The translations under genes were made by a program, and so were the position numbers. This document shows positions 24,101 to 36,100 of a DNA stretch of 64,000 nucleotides, piece by piece. Where the stretch lies: the NCBI GenBank assembly GCA_963281255.1, contig OY725497.1, forward strand, positions 1,302,001-1,366,000, in the 5' to 3' direction. The DNA is from Aphrocallistes beatrix (taxonomy: Eukaryota > Porifera > Hexactinellida > Sceptrulophora > Aphrocallistidae). Position 1 is the stretch's first letter. Each line of letters opens with the position of its first letter. The notes beneath the pieces are model-generated. The model was given only the letters and a program-made list of their open reading frames with translations, was not told where the DNA came from and made no database searches.

Positions 24101-27100
24101 ACTAGATATTCCGTAAGGTCTCTTTCAATAGCTTCTATTTCCTCCAAAGCGATGTCGTAATTTTTATCAACTCCAGGAAGAGGGATAATTTTTCCAGACC
24201 TTCGAGATTCCTCTGTGACAAATGATTCATCAAAATACTCAATTAATTGACTCAAACTACGTCTTTGTTCAATAAATTGTTGTTCTCCTTCTTCCAAAGA
24301 AAGTTTATCAAGATCTACAACATTTAAATCTTTGAAGTCCATTATGTTAGTTAATAATTGGAATAGAAGAGGCGATTTTAGCTCCTCAAGAACAGGAACA
24401 AATAAATCATAGATATTTATAGCTGACTTGAATCCATTTAAACAGCTAATAAAATCATGAATCTTCCTTTTGTTATAGAGAGTTTCTTCATATAGAACAG
24501 CTCGAGAATCTGGATGGTCGTCATCGGGTTTGTAAGCGCCAAAAGCATGTATCCTATTTAATTTAATTAACAATTGGTAAATGCCCATATACATATAACC
24601 GCACTTTCAAAAATATGAGATAAATTATTTAAACTTATGAAAATTATTCATGATCGATAGGTAATTTAAATATTCAAATGTTTAAATTAGAATAACTTAC
24701 TTCCTCAATAGCCTCTCAAGATCTGGGAGTGATTTCAATAGCTTCTTTAGTTCATCTGTTTCATGATCACGATTCATCAAGTCTTGTATAGCCTCCTGCC
24801 GCCTGATAATTTCTTGCGAGTCTGTCAGTGGCGTACAAATCCATTGACGTAACAATCTTTTCCCCATCCCACTAGCACAGTGATCCAAGGAGTGCAAAAG
24901 AGTTCCTTTTTTTCGAATTAATTCCTGATTATTTTCAATTATATCCAGATTCTGCAGTGTGTTAGCATCAAGAATTAGATATTTTTGATTGCCTAGTAGT
25001 TAAAAAATTTATAAATAAAAAATATTTATCCAAAAATCATATTTAAAAGTTTGTTTTAAAAAAATCAAAACAACTTCTCCAATTTTTAGATGTTCGAGGA
25101 AAGTATGCAAATAGTTTTACTCCATTCCTTTAGAGCAGGGATTCTCAAACTTTTACACAATGCGTGCAGCCTGAGGCGCAAAGGAAGTGTTTAGGTACTC
25201 TCAGCTGTGATCAGAGGAGATTCTTTAAACACAAAATTAATATATCTGTTTATGATATCATACATGCTATGCATCTCTACTATTAAAACTCGATTAATGT
25301 TTATTTATATATATCTATATTATATCTGTAACGAATTGATTGAAGAAACTGCCAGGCACAGAAAGCTGATTTTTGGCATGTGGGAGTATTTTGGATATTG
25401 TTCCACTAAATTCTGACCTCAGACGAAAATGTCGACTCATCATGGAATTATGACGTCATTGTCGCCTTTTTATAGTTAGAAATTTCAGTTTTTCGACTCT
25501 TACTCAGCCATTTTAGGTGATAGAAGGCTGAAATTTTAATAAACCGTGTATATTAATATTCTTAACATATGATACAACTATCATCAAAAAATGATGACTC
25601 ATCATTATGTTATGACGTCATCATTACACATCAAAAATTGAAAATTTTGGTGATTTTTCGAGTGATATCGATTATAATAGTAAGACAGACGTATTTGGAG
25701 ATGTTATCTACCTTATAATTAATCAATGTGAGCCTAGGTGCCTAATGGACGCCTCTGGCGGACACTTTGTGTCCGCCAGCCGCGCAGCGCAAGCAAACGA
25801 AGCGCGCTTGTTTTAAAATAAGTCTCAAAGTTAAATGATTGTACCCTTGGCGTACCCTAAAGTTGGTGTATCCAGGCGTACCCCCAGGTTGAGAACCCCT
25901 GCTTTAGTGTTTCTGAAAACTATATTCATACGTGTATATATAATAAAATAGGTTGCAATATTATTTGGGTATGATTTAAAATACATGAGTTAGTATCTAG
26001 TTGTAGCATTTTATAATGGGAGCAATCAGCGTTCGATCTTCATCAGTTAAAAATGGGTAGTGATGAAATAATCATAATTTAGGCAGTGTTCATTCACTAT
26101 CATCCCTTGGCTATTCATTGACACTAAATCGCTCCCCAGCTTCCTTCATTCCCCATCCCTCCCCCAATATCACCGCCTATGCTCGTTAATATAACGTGAC
26201 AATTCTTTTGAACATACAAGAAATTTTATACCTAATCAAGCTTGTAGCAGAACTTATTTGTCACCCTGTATTTACCGTATTTCCTGAATAATCGTCGGGG
26301 ATTTCATGCGTATGACGTGAGTAAACGCTGTCGCGATTATTCAGGGAAATACTGACATTAATATCCCTGTAATAATTATAATCCTTACTAACTCGATTAA
26401 TCTACAGGGTGGTCCACGGATAATCTACTCTACTGATTTAAAAATGTCATATTTCAGGAACTTCATCTCAGATTTTTAGGAATGATCACTCGTTTTATTG
26501 CCAAACCTCGAATTTATTAACAAGATTCCTGATTATTTGTCCACATGGAGCTGTTTACACTCAAATTGTCTTGAAAGTGCCTTGTGTTCTGACTATACTC
26601 TTAACTTTTTCATAGTACCATTTCACAATGGTGACTTTCATTTCAGTCTCTAAACGCAAAGACATAATCTAACGGGATTTTTGCTAGTAAATAAGTTTGG
26701 GCAATAAAACGAGTGGTCATTCCTAAAAATCTGAGATGAAGTTCCTGAAATATAACATTTTAAAATCAGTAGATTATCTGTGGACCACCCTGTATGTATA
26801 TATATACACTGCCTGGCCATAAGTATTCGAACACCATATTGCTTTGCATCTACCCATAGAGGTCAATTCATTCAAACCACGACAGTTACTGAAGATCTAA
26901 CATCATATTCGAAATCTGCACACTCGAATTACTCGGTTTAGAAGCTTTCCATATATTAATCCTTTCTAAAGCGCAATTCCTACCAACGGTGCCACTTTCT
27001 ACTTGCCATTACCATTATATAAAATAAGAGCAAGTGAATCAAGATGGCACAAACGATATAAATTTACTTTGAGGCATAATTGATTAATAGAAAACTTCTA

Positions 27101-30100
27101 AACAGAGTAATTCTAGTGTGTAGATATCAAATTTGATTTCAGATTTTCAGTGGTTGTCGTCGTTTGAATGAATTGGCCTCCATGGCCAGGCAGTGTGTAT
27201 ATATATATATGTAACGAATTGATTGAAGAAACTGCCAGGCACAGAAAACTTATTTTTGGCATGTGGGAGTCTTTTGGCCATGGCTCCACTAAGTTCTGTA
27301 CTCAGACGAAAATGTCGACTCATCATGGAATTATGACGTCATTGTCACATTTTTAAAAGTTAAGCGATACGTTATTCGAGCATAACTCAGCCATTATAGG
27401 AGATAGAAGGCTGAAATTTTAATAGATTATGTATATTAATATATCTCACATATGGCACAACTATCATCAAAAATGATGACTCATCACCCTGTTATGACGT
27501 CATCATTACACATCAAAAATTTTAAAAATTGACAAATTTGGTGATTTTTCGTGCGATATCGATTATAACAGTAGGACGGGCGTATTTAGGGATGTTATCT
27601 CCCTTATAATTAATCAATGTGACCCCAGGCGCCCAAAGGGCGCCTCCGGCGGACACAAAGTGTCCGCCAGCCGCGCAGCGCAAGCAAGCGAAGCGCGCTA
27701 GTTATACATATAAGGCATGGAAATGCATGTTAGATGTTGAGTACATTATGTATCGTGACTCATGAGTACGAGATGACTATTTCTTAACTACTATCGGAAG
27801 TATGGATTTCCAGCACTAAGAAGGATAATAAGTATAATTTTGCTAATAGAGCCCCAGTTTTACTTTCATCTTTCAACTTGGCGCTATGATATTGTATACC
27901 TATATTATCAGAACTAACTTGTTTTCTCGGATTCCGATGTTTTCTTATAATCAAGAGGATTGTAAACTTCAATTCTTTTCAGTGATAGTATATTCTTTGC
28001 AAGTTGACATCTCAAAAGGCACCAAATGATTGCTCCGAGACATCGAATTGCCAAATCACTATCACTTTTACTTGCTAGGCCTAAATAACATACTTGTATA
28101 AATACTGATTGTGATATAATAAAATTTTTAAAAAAAATTATTTAAAATTATTTTATCAACAAACCAAGTGAACTGTTGGGAGCTAGGAGGGATATGAGAG
28201 CTTGGGGCCACTCAAGATAAGATGATCCAAGGTATTTACTTTCATTCAAATACATCAATGTTTTTGATGAATCCCAAAACTCTTTACCTGGAGCTAAAGA
28301 ATCGAGAACAACTCCTGGGAATAGTTGAATAAGTGAAGAAAAACTTTTGGGCAGACAGTTCCTCTCATAAAGAACCTGAGCTGGGGGGTGACGGGATAGA
28401 AGGGTCCTCAAAGAGGTGAGATGTCTATCGTCGATAAACTGACCAATATAAAATGTTCCAAACTGAGTATCAATAAAACAAAATCCAATTTCATTTTTAC
28501 TTTGAAAATGTTCATGACATGAAAAGGCGTAAAGGAAGGTTTGGGGTCTGTCTAGAGAGAGAAATTCTCCATTAAGGGATGAATAATTCCGCGTTCCTTT
28601 CGATTCTATACTGCAAACCTCTCGTCTCACAACCTTAAATGATTTACCTATAAACACAAAATCCAAAAATCGTTTGTGATCACAATTTATACAGGCTGGT
28701 TGCAATATAAAAATAGTATCTCTATGGTTGATAAAACTACTCTCTACTACAATTTTTAATACCTTATGAAAAGGAATAAGCTAAGTTAATTCATCAAAAA
28801 ATGGCAAGGAATTCTGAATTATTCGAATAATTCATAATTCAAGCATGAATTAGTCAATCCATAGCCCTCTGTCTATAAGGCCTGCCATCTAAATCTCAAA
28901 ATGGACCAGGGATGCGGTCGAAGATGGTTTTAACGAGGCGCCTGCGTTAGTCCTACTCCAAAAATTGGCATTAGTCCTACTTTTTCAAACATAGGCGTTA
29001 GTTCTACTGCCAAAATTGGTATTAGTTCTACTTTTTGCATACTCTCGGGGTCCGAATAAACGGCCCCCCCGCTTATTAATTATTGAGAATATTCCACCCC
29101 CCCGTCTATTCCACCCCCCCCCGTTTATTCGGACCCCTAGAGTATGTAGACTTTAGTTCTATTCTAAAATTCCGTTCTAAAATGCTGCTTTCCGCTTCTC
29201 CTTCACATATCTCATCCAAAATGCTGCGCAAATCATACTATTTCAATTGATCCTCACCAAAAGGTACCATTTATCCCTGTTATTCATTGTCACTCACTTA
29301 AAATGCCACTCAACCATCTCTTCATTCATAAATGCCTCTTCCACAGTCTTTGGCTAATATTCTCAACTCAAAATGCTGCTCTTCGCTTTCTTCTTACATA
29401 TATCTCATTGAAATGCTGGACAATTGTGGGAGTAGGACTAACGCCTACATCTGAAAATAGTAGGACTAACGCCTACATCTGAAAAAGTAGGACTAATGCC
29501 AATTTAGGAGTAGGACTAATGTCTACAAGTCAGAATTAGGACTAACGTCTACATGTGGAGTAGGACTAACGACGCGTCCCCGGTTTTAACTAATACATGA
29601 TCTGCCTAAAATCATTAACCACGCAGAATAGAGCTTAGCAATGTATTACCAGCATATATAAATATGGTGTCAAAGTACCCATATCCATTCCAAAAATTTT
29701 TCGCACAGAACCGAGCTGTGAATTGGTGAATGCGAAAATTTGGATTTTTTCATGGAATGTTGCTACATTCTAGCGTTGCTATGAAAATGCATTTTGATCA
29801 GTTGAGGTCATATCTTGAAAACCGCAATGACTAGGCAACCAAAATTAATCCTATTTGAATGCCTAGTCATTGCGGTTTTCATAGCAACGCTGGAATGTAG
29901 AAACATTCCATGAAAAAATCCAAATTTTTCGCATTCACCAATTCACAGGTCGGTTCTATGCGAAAAACTTTGTATTAAAAACACAGAAGTGTCCTTAAAC
30001 TGACTTTGAAAATCACTAAATTAATCATAAATATAACCTATTGCGCAATCATAGGATGACTAATCATAATTTTGGGAATGGATATGGGTACTTTGACACC

Positions 30101-33100
30101 ATATTTATATATGCTGGTAATACATTGCTAAGCTCTATTCTGCGTGGTTAATGATTTTAGGCAGATCATGTATTAGTTCAACCATCTTCGATCGCATCCC
30201 TGGTTCATTTTTGAGATTTAGATGGCAGGCCTTATATACAGAGGGCTATGGTCAATCACAACTTGTGATTGACTAATTCATGAATTAATGAATAATTCGA
30301 ATAATTCATAATTCCTGATATATGAATTATTCGAATTATTCATTAATTTCGTGAATTAGTCAAGAGAATAAGAGCTGTACTAATACAGATAAAACACACA
30401 TACTCACAATTTAACCTCTCAGTTTGAAAATCTAACTGAGAAATTAAGTTGCGACCCAATTAACTATAGTATTAGTGAATACCCTGAAGTTTGTTTCTCT
30501 GTTCCAGCTGCTGCGGAGTTTCTGTCTGTTCAACACGTGCGATTTTGTAGCCTCTGTCAACCAATGTTTCTGCGAACCTTGAAAAAGCAACTTCGGGGAA
30601 GCCACAATGAGCCCCATCACCTTTCATGAAAGACAGTCCTAATTCCCTCACAGCGATCACAGCATCCATATGATAAAGCTCATAAAACTTTCCAACCTGA
30701 AAAAATATGTACACTAGAAATCAATTTGGATTTAATGTGTCATTGTATGTACTGAATAAAATGCTGCAAAAACTCTATTTCCCAGTGGAATATAACCGAG
30801 AACATTTGAAAAAAAATATTTATGTACTGTCCGTAAATAATATCAGGATTAAAGTTAAATGACCATTTTATTAATAATATGCAAAAATATTACCTTAAAA
30901 CATAGAATCGTATCAAAATTATCACTTTTAATTTCCCACCACTGCTTCTGAGCTGGAGTTAGCTTAGTTGAGAAAGCTTGCGGTACATAAAGTGAACGCG
31001 GGTTGTATTCTGGAGCTGAACGCTTATGGCCTTCTTTGTCTTTAATTTGTTGAGGATCCAGCCAATTGAGTTTTTCATGCATATACTGAATATTATGTGT
31101 AGTTTTTATATTTTTATCAGTGTTACTTTCATTGAGAATAGAAAGATTACCCTCAATCTCAGAGTTCTGTGATGTGTTGAAAGAACACTGGAACCTTTTA
31201 AGATTCGATTGAGCACTTGGAGTTAGGCATGATATACTACCTATTTTAGAAGTAAAATTATGAGGAGCTGTTGGAGTTGATGCTAGTTGTTCCATTTGGT
31301 TCTTTTTAATTCTAGTATTTGATCTTTTCTTATTGCTTTGTTTAGAAAGAAAGACATCGTTAGATTCATCAGGAACAGTATCCATCTGATCATCTGTGCT
31401 CTCATCCACACAATCGACGCTCTCTTCGACTGGAACATATTCTTCTTCAGAATCTGATTCCAACACACGAACTCGTTTATGCTTCGATTGAGACAGGGGT
31501 TTAGATTTTCTCTTTGATCTACGGTTTTGTTCATTTTGATACATCACACTTTTGGGATGAATTTGTACTTCATCATCAGACTAAATGAAACATAATCAAT
31601 AATAAGAAACGATTACGAGACCCTTGAATAACAAAAGAAATAAACAATTGAAGGGAATTTATACCAGTACTGAATGTTGCTAGTCATTGGATTACTATTT
31701 CTAACATGGGATGTCAACCAGGAGAAGTCAATATCTACGACAGCAGACAGCATTACAGAATACCTCCTACTCGTTGAGGGAGCAGATTATATTGTTTTAT
31801 AGTTTTCTCAGGACAGTAAAATTACACTCACTACTCCATCAATTCCGGAACAGCGAGGGAGTAGTGACTGTAGTCTCTTCGCTCTGGCCTATGCAACATC
31901 ACTCTGCGTTGGGGAGGATCCAGCACAAGTGAGCTATGTACAGCATAATTATATTTAGAAGTAATTTCCTTAACTCTCTCGAGAGTAATCAAATCACCCC
32001 TTTTCCAAGGGCAACAAGGCAGAGAAAAGTGAAACAAACCAAACAGACAATTATCAATTGAAATATTTTGTATTTGACAATTACCTGAGGACGCAGAATG
32101 TTTCAATGTCAACAGTGTATGCAATTGTTCCATGAAAATTTATCACCATTCCTGAACAATTTGGAAATGATACCAAGTCCCAGTGGCGCTGCGGTAGCTG
32201 TTTTTCGGTCTACTCAACAGCAAAAGAGGGCAGAAGAAACAAAAATACACTTACTAGATTAGAAATTATTTGAAAAAGATTAGCAATGAAATGTTAAAAT
32301 ATTTATTGTATGTCCTGTTAATGACAAAGATATTCTAAACTTTAGATTGTCTACGCAAGAATGTTATTCTAATGCTCAAAACTGTAAAACAACACTCCAT
32401 AGAGGATGGAAAAAATTGTTTAATGCTAAATTAGAAGTGCTTTTCCCATTTCCGTCCTTAAATTTTTATACCATCGTATAAATGGAAACAAAAATAAAAG
32501 TAATTACTTTATTGCATAGGCTATTTGCAAGTTTTGAATTGTATAAATCTCCAACTCGTCATAGATTACTTACCAAATGATTCAAACGAACAATTCGTTG
32601 CATTTGTCAAAGTTAATGGAACACTTTCGGATGAGAAACTGTCGAAAATTATCAGGTCATTCAAGGGAATTAGTGGGACAAGACCTGATTTCTACTTCTA
32701 TCAATTATCATTAGACAGTTTGAAAATCCTGCATGTTTAAATGTTGCATTGAGTGGTAATATGAACGCTTTAAAATTTCCTGATGTATTCGAAAAATAAA
32801 GTCAGAATATGACTCCAAAAGCAGGTTCAGTGAAGACAAGTTCCAGGATATTATAATTCCTCAAAGTACTTATGATCTGAGTATTATAGGAGCCAATTTT
32901 ATTGGATATATTCAAAGTGTAGCTAGAAATCCATTTGTAATTCATATGTACACCGAAGAACAAAATGAGATCATTAAAAACATTTTACCTCATTTCACAT
33001 TCCACATTGAATTTAGATGCAACAGTATCCGTTATTCGTAAAATAGATAAATCTCAGAAAAATGTACTCTATTACGCCATACAATGCAACATCCTGAAGC

Positions 33101-36100
33101 TAAAGTCAGCACCATTCCACCTGCTGAAATGATACGTAGCGATCAAAAAATATTGAAATCACACATTTCCTTCAGAAGTGGCGCTCCAATGTCAAAAAGG
33201 TACTAAACAAAAACATTACTCCGACTCACGTTGAGGTTGACTATAGTTGGCCAATGCTGCACATAGCGTTCGCAATCCCTCTCAATTGCATTTTTTTATG
33301 CATATGCGGATATATACGTATATTTGTTATATATCCTGGTGATTATTAGTATTCCGTAAAAAATCCTTCAAATTTAATGCATTGGTTTATAGCAGAGAAA
33401 CTTGTTAGAATTTGAGATTTAGATCCTATATAAGTAAGTATATATAAGTAGTATATTCCTGTAGAAGGCACAATTGAACGTTTCTAAAATGTGATAGAGA
33501 TTTTTGAGGCAAAAGTCCAATTTCGGGATTGAGCAACAAGCTAATCCCGAATCCCGGGATTGGAAAATATGGTCCGGGATTGCAAACGCTAGCTGCACAG
33601 CATGAGTTTAGAAAAGTACCTAAATAATTGTTGGGAAGTGTTTAGAAGTGGTAATACTGTTTGGAATTCGATAAATTCGATACTTCACATCTATTCTGCT
33701 CATATTATACATAGATTCAGTCAAGCTTTTCAAAGGAAAAGTTGTTCCATAATGGCAAACAAAAGTACTAAGAAAGTAATAATAACATATTATATGCCAA
33801 TATATCCGTTATGGACTGGTTTAATTCTTGGTCCAGCCATAGCCTACTATAGTAAGGCCTCAGAGTAACTTGCGAATTTTGGACTAGAGATGCGGTAGAA
33901 GATGGTTGAACTAATACATGAGCTGCCTTAAATCATTAAAAAGCACAATGGAGCTTAGGAATGTATTACCAGCATACATAAATATGGTGTCAAAGCACCC
34001 ATATCCATTGTTAAAATTTTGATTAGTTACCATATGGTTGCGCAATAGGTGATATTTGCGACAAATTTGGTGATTTTCAGAGGCCGTTTAGGGGCACTTC
34101 TAAGTGTTTTTATTATAAACTTTTTCGCATAGAACTGAGATGTGAATGGGTTAATACGAAAATTTTGAATTTTTTTCATGGAATGTTGCTACATTCCAGT
34201 GTTGCTATGGAAACGTGTTTTGGTCAGTTGGGGTTATATCTTGAGAACCGCGATAGCTAGACATTCAATTCCATTTGATAGCTAATAGGCTATTTCCTAT
34301 TAAGCGATAATATATTTTCGACGTCTAAATTCAATGGTTTACGAGATATTCGACAAATTACCGAATGTGACCAATATGATAAATTGTCTAACTCGTAAAC
34401 AATAAAATTTAGACAAATAAATTATATTATTACTTAATAGGAAATAGTCTATTGGCTATCAAATGGAATTACTTTCGAATGCTTAGCTATCGCGGTTCTT
34501 AAGATATAACCCCAACTGACCAAAACACGTTTCCATAGCAACACTGGAATGTAGCAACATTCCATGAAAAAAATCCAAATTTTTCGTATTAACCCATTCA
34601 CATCTCAGTTCTATGCGAAAAACTTTATAATAAAAACACTTAGAAGTGCCCCTAAACGGCCTCTGAAAATCACCAAATTTGTCGCAAATATCACCTATTC
34701 CGCAACCATATGGTGATTAATCTAAATTTTAACAATGGATATGGATACCTTGACACCATATTTATATATGCTGGTAATACATTCCTAAGCTCCATTGTGC
34801 TTTGTTAATGATTTAAGGCTGCTCATGTATTAGTTCAGCCATCTTCTAACGCATCCTTGGTCAAGTTACTCTGAGGCCTTATATTTAGTAGGCTATGGTC
34901 CAGCATTATTTAACGAAACCTAGGAGAAAAGTTAAAAGAAATGATAATAGGCTGGTTGAAGAAATCTGGAAGAGACGCAAAAAAACAAACATAGCTATCA
35001 GATTGAGACATCATTGAAATGGTAGAAATCTCCTAGGCTAGTATTAATATACACTGCCTGAACATAAGTATTCGTACACCCCACAATTCCCCATACAAAT
35101 AGTTATAATACTGATTTATTTAGCGAGTCAAGGTATTTAATTGGTAAGAGATATGCTTAATTTAGCTTCAAATTCGAATTACTCACTTTTTAATCTTTCA
35201 ACTTGTTTACACTCCCACAAGGTTAAAAATTTTCAAACTGTACCACCTTATACCACTAATGCCATCATATACAATGGTGATCACTCGTGATATGTGGCAT
35301 AGGAAAGCAAATGCTGAAAATATTTAATCTTGAAGAAGAGTAATTAAGTTGAAAACTTATAAAGTGGGTAATTTGAATATGGAGAATTCGAATTTGAAGT
35401 TAAATTAAGCGTATCTCTCACAAATTAAATATTCTTGAAACGCTAAATAAATCAGTATTATAACTATTTGTATGGGGAATTATGGGGTGTACGAATACTT
35501 TTGTTCAGGCAGTGTATATCAAATGGCATCCCGATCGACTGGTTGCAGAAGTATAGCCAGTTATGTCGTGCTCGATTTTCGCAGCTAAATTCGCTGCTAC
35601 CTCACACTCATTAAGATTAAACAAACTAAATCTACAAAATTTAAGCCCATCTGCATCTTAGAAGTTCATCAAAAGTATCTTTAAAATGATTGTGGTCGGG
35701 TTCGAGAACGTATAATCATACCTGCCAACTCACTAGTATATTAGTGTTTCCTTGGATTCTCTTACCTAACAGCCGTTTAGGGATCTAGCTTGTGATATGA
35801 ATAATCACAAAAAAGGAAATGTCGAAATGATGAATAAAAGTGCGCGTCCAGAAATTCCCTGGATGCATTGATAAATTATCAAACGGCTTACTTATATATC
35901 GGCCGCCGATACTATCGGCTAGCCGATATATAAGCAAATCTCTTTATATATATTTATTCGATATTTAAGTATTCGCTAAAACTATAAGTGATAGAGCTTA
36001 GCCTTAGCGATTAAAAACAGCAGTTTCCTATAGCTTTATAATACAATATTTAGAGCTAAAACCTTGGATTATGAGATATCCCTTGCCAAAAACAGAAAAT

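Noticed and set aside
23236-24897. Bacterial mutS gene split by frameshifts
   Set aside because: The blocks are exons with GT/GC-AG borders and matching phases. MSH6-specific PIP, PWWP-like and YHMDA features exclude a bacterial MutS.
27784-27972. 62-residue minus-strand open frame beside MSH6 exon 5
   Set aside because: It overlaps exon 5 in another frame. The exon 5 frame has MSH6 similarity and proper splice phases, and this one does not.
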